28,067 nt of DNA from Verrucomicrobiota bacterium (GTDB lineage Bacteria; Verrucomicrobiota; Verrucomicrobiia; Limisphaerales; AV2). Under the pieces are notes generated by a model. The model was not told the DNA's origin. It was given only the letters and a program-made list of their open reading frames with translations, and made no database searches. The number at the start of each line of letters is the position of its first letter. Within the stretch, counting starts at the first letter, position 1. A program made the translations under genes and the position numbers. The DNA is taken from NCBI GenBank assembly GCA_003219345.1, contig QHOP01000419.1, positions 1-28,067 of the forward strand. The letters are read 5' to 3'. This document shows, piece after piece, positions 1-7,342 of the stretch.

Positions 1-785
1 CTCTTTCCTCCTACCTCTCCCTCTCTATGTCGGAAGTTTTCTTCCGGTGCCGCCGGAAGCTGGCTTCCGGTGTCGCCGGAAGCTACGTTCGGGGGACGCC
101 GGAAGTTTTCTTCCGGTGCCGCCGGAAGCTGGCTTCCGGTGCCGCCGGAAGCTACGTTCCGGGGACACCGGAAGCTACGTTCCGGGGAGACCGGAAGTTT
201 TGTTCCGGCGACACCGGAAAAATCAGGGGTTTTCGCGGTTTTTGGTCTCCGACGCCTCCCCGGAAGCCTGCTTCCGGGGAGAGGCAGCCTTATTTGGCCA
301 GGTTCGCGTGCGCCAAGGGGTGGATCGGCCAAACGCCGCTCGCCATTCCCCCATAAACCTTCGTGTGTGGTCTTCTCCTCCCAACTGCTCGGCGGATTGA
401 TCGCCGTCACGTGGTAAGTGTCAATCGGCCAGGTGTTCGGCATCGAGCGCCGACTCATCCAAATGTAACCCCTGGCAACGAGTGCCAGCTTCCATGCGAA
501 AATCGCCCGCTGCGAGCATCCGAACACTTCCGCCAGCTTCGTCTGAGAGATCGTGACGACGCCGGGCTGACTGTTCAGATTTCGGTTGAGTGATTTGTCG
601 AGGACATAGACGAAGAGGAGTTTTGCACCGTTACCAAGCTCTTGATCCTCCAACACGTGCCGACGCACGTTCAGAATCGTGAACGTGAGGTCGTCTTCGA
701 CCGGCGCGAGCGTGAAGACTTTCTTTTTGCCGTTGGGGAGATATTCTGAGGCTGCGTTCTGGTCTTGTGGAGTTGTGGCATTCAT
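1..785 (-). CDS. Winged helix-turn-helix protein with repeat-built C-terminal region (3' end outside window)
   Basis: The minus strand is open from an ATG at 785 to the window edge: 261 codons and no stop, so the gene continues leftwards. Residues about 79-108 (TISQTKLAEVFGCSQRAIFAWK, then a turn and LVARGYI) look like a winged helix-turn-helix of the HTH_36 kind, suggesting a DNA-binding protein. Residues about 135-185 are Pro/Arg-rich linker. From about residue 186 the protein is encoded by 23-bp palindromic repeats and reads as a 23-residue composite repeat containing TGSQLPAAPEENFR twice. An AGGAG lies at 801-805 but is 15 nt from this ATG. It sits better for an out-of-frame ATG at 798, so the start is uncertain. 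Function is not recognised beyond the HTH; a transcriptional or replication regulator is possible. The HTH codons are ordinary; the repeat part looks like expansion or insertion. Confidence 0.7.
   Translation of the reverse strand, partial: MNATTPQDQNAASEYLPNGKKKVFTLAPVEDDLTFTILNVRRHVLEDQELGNGAKLLFVYVLDKSLNRNLNSQPGVVTISQTKLAEVFGCSQRAIFAWKLALVARGYIWMSRRSMPNTWPIDTYHVTAINPPSSWEEKTTHEGLWGNGERRLADPPLGAREPGQIRLPLPGSRLPGRRRRPKTAKTPDFSGVAGTKLPVSPERSFRCPRNVASGGTGSQLPAAPEENFRRPPNVASGDTGSQLPAAPEENFRHREGEVGGK
30..277. repeat. 23-bp tandem palindromic repeat array inside a coding region
   Basis: Eight full units start at 30, 53, 76, 99, 122, 145, 168 and 191. Each is an 18-nt palindrome (CCGGAA, 6 variable nt, TTCCGG) plus a 5-nt spacer (TGCCG, TGTCG, GGACG, GGACA, GGAGA or CGACA). 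A truncated unit starts at 214, and an isolated unit lies at 260-277. Three centre types occur: GTTTTC/G, GCTGGC and GCTACG, making stems of 6-8 bp with small loops. Unit 1 has one arm mismatch (T at 30), and unit 3 ends CGGG. The array lies in the distal part of the minus-strand HTH gene. The period was checked position by position. Confidence 0.9.
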
Positions 786-916
786 CGGTTGATGCCATGA
801 CTCCTCTTTTTTTCTACGCCTAAGCAGCTTCGCACACACTAAAAGATTCTAACATTGTGCGCAGAAATGAGAACAAACAACCCATGGACGCTTGGATTGA
901 AGCCCGTCCCTCGCAG

Positions 917-2110
917 CTAACGCGCAGCCCAGCCAAAGCGGCTGCTGAACGGCCAATAAACAAAGCAATATTTACCGATGACGTTGGTGCGCGAGAAATC
1001 GCCCCAGGTGCGTCCGTCGTAGCTGTCCAGTGTGTTGTCGCCCATCACCAGGTAGTGATTCGGGCGGACAGTGCGGACGGTCGATTCGTCGGGAAACAGC
1101 GGCGCGATGGCCGCCTCCGTCAACTGTCGTGCGACAAACCCATTCACGTGGCCGGAATATTGATTTGGCCGGGGCGATTGCTTTGGATCGAACGAATAGA
1201 CATTTTCAAAATGTGGCGTCGTGTGGTCCAGTCGCCGCTCATTGATGATTAAGTGTCTGTCGTTGGCGATTCGGACCTGTTCGCTGCCCATCGCCACCAG
1301 GCGTTTGATGTAGAACTGGTCTTGCGGCATAGCCGGCTGACCTGTTGTCGGACTGATGATTCCTTTGGTTTCGAAGACGATGATTTCGCCGCGCCTCGGT
1401 CGGCGAAAATTGTAAGTCAGGCGATCAACAAAAAGATGGTCGCCGTTGATCAGCTTGAGTTTGATGATGTCATCACCCCGATGGTAAAGATGGTGCGGCT
1501 CCACCTCAGCCCGCTCAAGCAGGTGATCCACGGAAGACCAGACAGCATACCATTCGCTTCCAATCCTGATGCGCTGGCGGCTGACGAAGGGGAAGATTGT
1601 TTTCGGCGGCTCGAATGCTTCAAGCATCCCTTCTGCTTTCGCCACCTTGTGAATGTAGGATGTGCCGTGCCATATCAAATCAATGACTCGCCTCAACCCT
1701 GTGGGAAATGTGGCCGCTGCTTCATTCAGCAGGTTTTCAGAAATGATGCCGTAGAGCGTCGGTTGCATCGAGCCGGTCGGAATCTTGAACGGTTTCAGAA
1801 AGAAGGTATGGACAGCCACGGCGACAGCCACAGCCACCAGAATAACCTCCGTGTTTTCTCTCAGTGACGCGTGCGCGTAAGGTTGAATCCATTTGGCGGT
1901 CGTTCTTTCCAGGTCGGCCATTCGTTCCTTGAGAAGCTTTCCGTCGGCGTTGGAAGCAATGGCTGATCGGACTGCGGCAATCGCCGCGGCAACCTTTTCG
2001 ACGGCTTGCGGGCTGAGCTGGTCGCGTTGCGCGTTGACGATTCTTTGAGCATGCCTGTGAAGATTGCTCGCCTGCCGGACGGTGGGCGAAAGGAGCCAAC
2101 GGAGAATCAT
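917..2110 (-). CDS. lepB: Signal peptidase I, second of a tandem pair
   Basis: 397 residues. It cleaves N-terminal signal peptides of exported proteins at the outer face of the inner membrane. One membrane segment (about 87-104) precedes the box B motif IPTGSMQPTL with catalytic Ser114. GDHLFVDRLTYNFRRPRRGE (about 223-242) matches box C, YIKRLVA carries the catalytic Lys269, and GDNTLDSYDGRTWG (357-370) is box E. About 110 residues separate the Ser and GDH boxes, longer than in compact family members. The N-terminal 85 residues are charged and cytoplasmic. I chose ATG 2110 because it aligns with the MMLRW start region of the upstream paralogue and has AAAGGAG just before it; an in-frame ATG at 2188 would overlap that gene. 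It follows the paralogue by 13 bp, so the two are probably cotranscribed. Confidence 0.88.
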   Translation of the reverse strand: MILRWLLSPTVRQASNLHRHAQRIVNAQRDQLSPQAVEKVAAAIAAVRSAIASNADGKLLKERMADLERTTAKWIQPYAHASLRENTEVILVAVAVAVAVHTFFLKPFKIPTGSMQPTLYGIISENLLNEAAATFPTGLRRVIDLIWHGTSYIHKVAKAEGMLEAFEPPKTIFPFVSRQRIRIGSEWYAVWSSVDHLLERAEVEPHHLYHRGDDIIKLKLINGDHLFVDRLTYNFRRPRRGEIIVFETKGIISPTTGQPAMPQDQFYIKRLVAMGSEQVRIANDRHLIINERRLDHTTPHFENVYSFDPKQSPRPNQYSGHVNGFVARQLTEAAIAPLFPDESTVRTVRPNHYLVMGDNTLDSYDGRTWGDFSRTNVIGKYCFVYWPFSSRFGWAAR

Positions 2111-2123
2111 TTCTCCTTTCCAT

Positions 2124-3332
2124 TTACGGGTAACCCCACCCGAAGCGGCTGGGGATATTGTCTCTTCCGCCGATCGGCCAAAACACAAAGCTCGCCTTGC
2201 CGACGACTTCCTCCCGTGGAACGTAGCCCCAGGTGCGCCCGTCGCTGCTGCTCATGGTGTTGTCGCCCAAGGCAAGATAATGCTTCCAGGGGACAACGCG
2301 CACAGTTTCCTCATCCGGGAACAAAGGCGCGATGGTGGAGTCAGTCAGATGTCTGGCAACAAACCCGTTCACGTGGCCGGAATAATGGTCCCTCTCCGGG
2401 GGCTGATTCGGGTCGAAGCCGTAAACATTTTCAAAACCGGGAGCCGAGGCTTCCAGACGTTGGCCGTTGATATAGACATGCCGGTCATTGCCGATGCGCA
2501 CCTGCTCGCCCCCCAACGCTACAAGACGTTTGATGTAATGCGTCTCCTGGATCAAGCCCGGCATGTGATCGGAATAAAAAACAATGATCTCCCCCCGGCG
2601 GGGCCGGCGGAAGTTATAGGTGAAGCGGTTTACGAACAAGTGGTCGCCGCTGTTCTTTCTGAGTTTGACGATGTCCTCTCCGGCATAAATCCTCTGACCG
2701 TAATGAAGCTCGCCATGGTCCTCCAGGTTGTCCGGCGGGAACCAGATGCTGTACGGGATATCGCCCACCCACAGCGTCTGACGTTTGACAAACGGAAGAA
2801 TCGTTTTCGGCGGCTCAACACGCAGCTCGCCATCGTTTTTTGCCACTTTGTGATAGTAATGAACCCCTGACCAACACGCCTGAAAGACCCGATTCAGCCC
2901 GTGCGGGATTTCAACCCCCGCCTTGCCTTTCAGGTTCTCGAACGTGATCCCCCACAACGTCGGCTGGGCGGAACCCGACGGAATGGCCATCGGCTGAAAA
3001 AAGAAGGTGCGCAAGGCCAGCACGACCGCGCCCGTCACCAGAAACACTTCGACATTCTCGCGAATGGAGGCGCTCGGATACGGCTTCAGATTTTCATTCG
3101 CAACCTTCTCCAGGTTCTTCATCCACTTCTCGATGCCGTCGAGCTTTTCACCGGCGGCAATCGCGTCTCTCAATTCTCGCGCGGCCTTGGAAATTTCCTG
3201 AATTTCCTCCGGCCGCAGCAAATCGCGTTGCGCATGGATGATTTTGCGGACCTGCCGGCACATATCGACGGCCTGCCGCACCTTTTTTGAAAGAAACCAG
3301 CGAAGCATCATTGCCAGTCCGTTTCTATTCAT
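2124..3332 (-). CDS. lepB: Signal peptidase I, first of a tandem pair, SGSA variant
   Basis: 402 residues, homologous over its whole length to the next gene downstream. A membrane segment (about 94-111) is followed by IPSGSAQPTL, giving nucleophile Ser121. GDHLFVNRFTYNFRRPRRGE (about 229-248) and YIKRLVALGGEQV carry the conserved fold and catalytic Lys268, and GDNTMSSSDGRTWG is box E. All catalytic residues are present, so it should be active. The residue after the nucleophile is Ala, where the family usually has Met (SGSM). A charged, helical N-terminal region of about 90 residues precedes the membrane segment. ATG 3332 is 4 bp after the lepA stop, suggesting coupling. In-frame ATGs at 3311 and 3308 (MMLRW) are alternative starts. 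Confidence 0.88.
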   Translation of the reverse strand: MNRNGLAMMLRWFLSKKVRQAVDMCRQVRKIIHAQRDLLRPEEIQEISKAARELRDAIAAGEKLDGIEKWMKNLEKVANENLKPYPSASIRENVEVFLVTGAVVLALRTFFFQPMAIPSGSAQPTLWGITFENLKGKAGVEIPHGLNRVFQACWSGVHYYHKVAKNDGELRVEPPKTILPFVKRQTLWVGDIPYSIWFPPDNLEDHGELHYGQRIYAGEDIVKLRKNSGDHLFVNRFTYNFRRPRRGEIIVFYSDHMPGLIQETHYIKRLVALGGEQVRIGNDRHVYINGQRLEASAPGFENVYGFDPNQPPERDHYSGHVNGFVARHLTDSTIAPLFPDEETVRVVPWKHYLALGDNTMSSSDGRTWGYVPREEVVGKASFVFWPIGGRDNIPSRFGWGYP

Positions 3333-3336
3333 GAGT

Positions 3337-3872
3337 TCACGCCTTTAACACTTCGATGAAGGCATCCTGCGGAATGTGCACCGAGCCGACGGCTTTCATC
3401 CGCTTTTTTCCTTCTTTTTGTTTTTCGAGCAGCTTGCGTTTGCGGCTGATGTCGCCACCATAGCATTTTGCGGTCACATCCTTGCGCAAGGCGCTGACCG
3501 TTTCGCGAGCGATGAATTTTCCACCGATGGCTGCCTGGATGATTACTTGAAATTGTTGCCTGGGGATGACTTCCTTGAGCTTCGCGGCCAACGCCCGTCC
3601 CCGGCCCTCGGCTTTGCTCCGGTGAACGATGCACGAGAAGGCGTCCACCGGCTCGCCGTTGACCAGCAGGTCGAGCTTGACCATATCCGACTCCTGATAA
3701 CCGTCGTGCTCGTAATCCATTGAGCCGTAGCCGCGGCTGATGCTTTTGATCCGATCGTGGAAATCAATCAGAATTTCATTCAATGGAATGCCGGCAGTCA
3801 ACATCACGCGGCGCGTGTCCAGTGTTTCCGTGTGTCGCACCGTGCCGCGCTTTTCCGAAATTAACGGTCGGG
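3337..3872 (-). pseudogene. lepA: lepA (EF-4) fragment 3, C-terminal domain
   Basis: This frame carries the last part of elongation factor 4, the ribosome back-translocase. It runs from SEKRGTVRHTETLDTRRVML, through NEILIDFHDRIKSISRGYGSMDYE (domain V) to the EF-4-specific C-terminal domain with IPRQQF, IQAAIGGKFIARE, AKCYGGDISRKRKLLEKQ and KEGKKRMK, ending in TGA at 3337-3339. The C-terminal domain looks complete and well conserved. The piece is out of frame with the preceding fragment and begins without a start codon, after a gap of about 31 codons relative to family members. The missing part is roughly the domain V stretch with YELREPIAECHMLLP in E. coli. The next gene starts 4 bp downstream. 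Conserved sequence right up to the break points to a very recent lesion or an assembly error. Confidence 0.85.
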
Positions 3873-4482
3873 CAGATACTCCGGATTGTCCACGTGCAGG
3901 ATTTCGCCGTTGGTTTTGAGCACTTCGTAAATCACGCTCGGATACGTGGCGATGATGTCCATGCCGTATTCGCGACGCAAGCGTTCCTGCACGATCTCCA
4001 GATGCAGCAGGCCCAGGAAACCACAACGAAAACCGAAGCCAAGCGCGACCGAACTCTCCGACTGGTAAACAAAGGCGGAGTCGTTGAGCTGCAGTTTAGC
4101 CAGGTTGGCTTTCAAATGTTCGTAATCGGCCGTGTTGATCGGGTAAATGCCGCTGAAAACCATCGGGTGAACTTCCCGAAAACCGGCCAGTGCCGGTGAT
4201 GGGATGCGTGAATCCGTCAACGTGTCTCCCAGCTTCACATCCAGCGGGCTTTTGATGTTTGCGGTGATATAACCGGTCTCGCCCGTCTCCAGCTTTTCGC
4301 GCACATAAGGCTTGGGATTAAAACTGCCCACTTCCTTGACTTCGACCGTCTTGCCTGAATGAAGCAGTTTCACCAGCATGGCGGCCTTCAACTCCCCGTT
4401 GAATACGCGCACGTGTATGACGACGCCCTTGTAAGTGTCGAAATAGGAATCAAACGACAGCGCCTGCAACGATTCGCCGTGG
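3861..4482 (-). pseudogene. lepA: lepA (EF-4) fragment 2, domains II-III
   Basis: The middle portion of EF-4. It starts near HGESLQALSFDSYFDTYKG, where domain II begins, and continues through VEVKEVGSFNPKP, GETGYITANIKS, GFREVHPMVFSGIYP and LQLNDSAFVYQSESSVALG, then FGFRCGFLGLLHLEIVQERL and IYEVLKTNGEILHVDNPEYLPD, to a TAA at 3861-3863. Relative to fragment 1 the frame is shifted and about 30 residues, including the G5 region, are absent. The only ATG-like entry is an internal Met (MQALSF numbering at 4469), which is not a real gene start. Within the fragment there are no internal defects. Confidence 0.85.
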
Positions 4483-4954
4483 CAGCGGGAATCGCCAGAA
4501 TATCCTCCAACTGTTGCCGGGTCAGAGCGACATCGGCGTGCGGCAAATCAATCTTGTTGATGATCGGGATAATCTCCAGGTTCTGTTTCATCGCCAGGTG
4601 CAGGTTGGCGACGGTCTGGGCCTCGACACCTTGCGCGGCATCGATGATGAGCAAGGCGCCCTCGCACGCGCTCAAACTGCGCGAGACTTCGTAGGAAAAG
4701 TCAACGTGACCGGGCGTATCAATCAGGTTCAACTCGTAGGTCTCACCGTTCCTGGCCTGGTACAGCATCGTGACCGGATGCGCTTTGATGGTGATGCCGC
4801 GTTCGCGTTCCAGGTCCATCGAATCGAGCAACTGCTCCTGCATCTCGCGGTCGGAAATGGTCCCGGTCCGGTGCAGCAGGCGATCAGAGAGCGTCGTCTT
4901 TCCGTGATCAATGTGGGCGATGATGCTGAAATTACGTATGTGCGCTGCGTCCAT
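4388..4954 (-). pseudogene. lepA: lepA (EF-4) fragment 1, GTPase domain
   Basis: The start of elongation factor 4, a translational GTPase. ATG 4954 gives MDAAHIRNFSIIAHIDHGKTT, matching the family N-terminus. G1 (AHIDHGKTT), G2 (RGIT), G3 (DTPGH) and G4 (NKID) are all present. After LEDILAIPA the sequence should continue through the G5 Ser-Ala-Lys motif. Instead it runs into unrelated residues (TANRCRRCRL) and stops at 4388 in the wrong frame. The gene spans 1618 bp in total against about 1.8 kb usual, so about 185 bp is missing across the two breaks. EF-4 is dispensable in many bacteria, so genuine loss is tolerable. No clear Shine-Dalgarno sequence is seen. The gene is probably the first of a lepA-lepB-lepB unit. 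Confidence 0.87.
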
Positions 4955-4984
4955 GACCAAAACGCGGAATGCCACCCGCGGAAC

Positions 4985-5004
4985 GCGGAATGAAATCATT
5001 CCGC
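4985..5004. repeat. Perfect 9-bp inverted repeat upstream of lepA
   Basis: GCGGAATGA, two A, then TCATTCCGC form a perfect stem-loop 31-50 nt before the lepA ATG, in its probable 5' untranslated region. A partial copy of the left arm (ACGCGGAATG) occurs at 4962-4971. There is no T-run on either side, so it is a poor intrinsic terminator for the upstream hexomutase gene. A leader hairpin or a degenerate dispersed repeat is equally possible. Confidence 0.5.
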
Positions 5005-5102
5005 CTGATCCGCCCTCTAGCGTTCTGCGAGAAGATAGCGGCGTCCACAGCGAAGAAAAGGGAATTTTGCCGCCAGCCCCGTGCGGAACACGGAAAGCCC
5101 CT

Positions 5103-6521
5103 TCAAACCTGCCTGGTCAGTTTAATACCCAGCTTAAGCAGGCTTTCCACCGCTTGGTCGGTCCCGGCTTCGGCGTAGATACGAAGAATCGGTTCCGTGC
5201 CCGAGCCGCGCAGCATGAGCCAGGACCCGTCCGCCGCGATGAACTTCACGCCGTCGAATGACTTTACGTCAACGACTGCCGAGCGAAGCAGTTTCGCCGG
5301 TGGATTGGTTTTGCAGAACTCCATCAACGCAGCGCGTTTTTCGGGCGCAAAACGCGCGTCGATGCGCGCGTAGCGGTGCGGGCCGAACTGTTTTTCCAGT
5401 CCGACGATCAGTTTGTTGACGGACTTGCGCTCCGTGGCGAGCAACTCAAGCAACATGAGGCCGGCCAGGATGCCGTCACGTTCGGGAATATGTCCGGGAA
5501 AACCAATGCCGCCGCTCTCCTCGAAACCGAGCAGCACGCCACCCTTGAGCATTTCGCAGGCGACGTATTTGAACCCAACCGCCGTCTCGATCAGCTCCAA
5601 TCCCTGCGCGGCGCACATTTTGTCCACCATGGACGTGGTCGTGAGCGCTTTGACGACACGTCCCCTGCCCTTTCGGTTCACGATGAAATGGTGCAACAGC
5701 AGGCAAATGAGCTGATGTGTCGAGAGCGGGTTGCCACGGCCGTCCATGCCCCCTACTCGATCGGCGTCCCCATCCGTCACCAGGCAGATGTCGTGAGGAT
5801 GCTTCTTCAGAAACACCGCGCTGGGGCCGTAGTTCTTCGGGATCGGTTCCGGATTGATGCCGCCGAAAAATGGATCGTGCGCCGCGTTCAGCGTGGTCAC
5901 CTGGCAACTCGTGCCGGCGAGCATTTCGTCGAAGCAGCCGGCCCCAACACCGAACAATGCGTCGTGCGCAAAGCGCAGTCTCGACTTCGCAATCAATTGA
6001 AAATCGACCAGCCTTTTGACCGTCGCGCAATGGGCCGGTCTAATGTCTTTGATAACCACGTGCTCTTGTTTCAGCGCGTCGTCCAGCGGAACAGCGCGAA
6101 TTGGACTTTGGTCCTGCCGGGCTTCGACGCCTTGACAAATGACCGACTCGGCGGAGCCGCCATAATGCGCCTTCAATTTGAAGCCATTAAACACGGGCGG
6201 ATTGTGACTGGCGGTAATCATTACGCCGCCGATGGCGCGTTGGGCTTTGACGGCAAGCGAGACGGCAGGCGTCGGCGTCGGCACGGAAGTCAGCGTGACC
6301 TGGAAACCGTTACCGGCGAGGACCTCCCCTGTCCGGGCCGCGAACTGATCCGAGAGAAATCGCCGATCGTAACCGACCACGGCCCTCTTTTGCGTTCCCT
6401 CTACGGGGTTCGCATTCCAATAATCCGCCGTGGCCTGGGCCACGCGTTCAACGTTTTTGAACGTAAAATCCTCGGCGATGACCGCCCGCCAGCCGTCGGT
6501 TCCAAACCTGATTTGCCCCAT
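5103..6521 (-). CDS. Phosphoglucomutase/phosphomannomutase family protein
   Basis: 472 residues, full length for the alpha-D-phosphohexomutase family. The enzyme interconverts 1- and 6-phosphates of glucose, mannose or related sugars in the cytoplasm. The active-site loop TASHNP (103-108) carries phosphoserine Ser105. DGDADR (250-255) is the Mg-binding loop, GFEESGG (332-338) the sugar-binding loop and RGSGTEP (438-444) the phosphate-binding loop. The N-terminus MGQIRFGTDGWRAVI is typical. The start lies 4 bp after the rpe stop, so the two are probably translated from one message. The sequence does not settle whether glucose, mannose or glucosamine phosphate is the main substrate. GFEESGG favours phosphoglucomutase/phosphomannomutase over GlmM. 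Confidence 0.9.
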   Translation of the reverse strand: MGQIRFGTDGWRAVIAEDFTFKNVERVAQATADYWNANPVEGTQKRAVVGYDRRFLSDQFAARTGEVLAGNGFQVTLTSVPTPTPAVSLAVKAQRAIGGVMITASHNPPVFNGFKLKAHYGGSAESVICQGVEARQDQSPIRAVPLDDALKQEHVVIKDIRPAHCATVKRLVDFQLIAKSRLRFAHDALFGVGAGCFDEMLAGTSCQVTTLNAAHDPFFGGINPEPIPKNYGPSAVFLKKHPHDICLVTDGDADRVGGMDGRGNPLSTHQLICLLLHHFIVNRKGRGRVVKALTTTSMVDKMCAAQGLELIETAVGFKYVACEMLKGGVLLGFEESGGIGFPGHIPERDGILAGLMLLELLATERKSVNKLIVGLEKQFGPHRYARIDARFAPEKRAALMEFCKTNPPAKLLRSAVVDVKSFDGVKFIAADGSWLMLRGSGTEPILRIYAEAGTDQAVESLLKLGIKLTRQV

Positions 6522-6525
6522 GACT

Positions 6526-7197
6526 TCAACTCCGGTTTCGCGCCTGTTCGTCCACGATCTTCAGCATTTTGCGCAGCGCCACTTTGAAGTTCCGATGCTT
6601 GAAAAGCCCGGTGCCGCTGACAAACGTGTCCGCGCCGGCATGTGCGCACTCAGCGGCAGTCTGAAAATCGATTCCGCCGTCCACCTCGATACGGAAGTTG
6701 AGATTCTTCTCTTTTCGCCACGCGTCAGCCTGCTGAACTTTTGGGAGTGTTTCGGTAATGAACGGCTGCCCGCCGAAACCCGGATTGACCGTCATGATCA
6801 ATAGCACGTCAATTTGATTGAGGTACGGCTCCACCTGGGGCATGCCCGTGGGCGGATTGATGGCCAGGCCAACCTTCTTGCCCAACGATTTAATTTTCCA
6901 GAGCAACCGCGTCACGCGGTCGCCCAACTCGACATGCACCGTCATTTGGTCCGCGCCAGCCTTGGCGAACGGCTCCAACAGAATTTCCGGCCGGGAGCAC
7001 ATCAAATGCACGTCCAGGAACATTTTCGTCAGCGGCCGCAGCACGCGGACGACTTCGGGGCCGAACGAGATATTCGGCACGAAGTGGCCGTCCATGATAT
7101 CCAGGTGAAGCCATTGGGCGCCGGCCTTGTCCACGCGGATTGTCTCGGCAGCGAACCTCCCGAAATTTGCGGCCAGTAACGACGGTGCGATAATCAT
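6526..7197 (-). CDS. rpe: Ribulose-phosphate 3-epimerase
   Basis: 223 residues, the usual length. It interconverts D-ribulose 5-phosphate and D-xylulose 5-phosphate in the pentose phosphate pathway. The TIM-barrel signature is complete: MIIAPSLLAANF at the start, HLDIMDGHFVPN (31-42) with the catalytic Asp36 and metal-binding His, LDVHLM (61-66), the phosphate loop MTVNPGFGGQ (135-144) and EVDGGI (171-176) with the second catalytic Asp173. The ATG at 7197 fits the family N-terminus exactly. It precedes the hexomutase by 4 bp and follows ftsH after 145 bp, so it may begin a separate transcription unit. Confidence 0.96.
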   Translation of the reverse strand: MIIAPSLLAANFGRFAAETIRVDKAGAQWLHLDIMDGHFVPNISFGPEVVRVLRPLTKMFLDVHLMCSRPEILLEPFAKAGADQMTVHVELGDRVTRLLWKIKSLGKKVGLAINPPTGMPQVEPYLNQIDVLLIMTVNPGFGGQPFITETLPKVQQADAWRKEKNLNFRIEVDGGIDFQTAAECAHAGADTFVSGTGLFKHRNFKVALRKMLKIVDEQARNRS

Positions 7198-7342
7198 GGG
7201 GCGAGCATAACGGAGAAAGGACGGCGGATGGAAGATAGAAGAAGACGCTCAGACCCCGACGGACGAATCACCCTGCTGCCTCTGTTCGGAGTTGCGCCTT
7301 CCGACTCGTGAGGGACAGTCCGAAGTGGGAACGCGCGCTGCG

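Noticed and set aside
30..277. CRISPR array
   Set aside because: Spacers are only 5 nt and near-identical, and the repeats are perfect palindromes of 18 nt. No cas genes are present.
27..417. Three overlapping plus-strand reading frames over the repeat array
   Set aside because: They exist because the repeat unit lacks plus-strand stops in all three frames. They lose repeat character after 290 and have no domain. The minus-strand frame carries a real HTH motif.
2064..2870. Plus-strand gene opposite the signal peptidases
   Set aside because: It is antisense to clear signal peptidase boxes and its product has no recognisable motif.
3337..4954. Programmed ribosomal frameshifting or bypassing in lepA
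   Set aside because: Both breaks also lack about 30 conserved residues, which recoding cannot restore, and no slippery site or pseudoknot context was seen.
5376..6587. 403-codon plus-strand frame opposite the hexomutase gene
   Set aside because: The minus-strand gene has every family motif. The plus frame is a GC-driven shadow.
7198..7342. Intrinsic terminator between ftsH and rpe
   Set aside because: The best inverted repeat (TTCGGA at 7285 and TCCGAA at 7319) has a 28-nt loop and no T-run.
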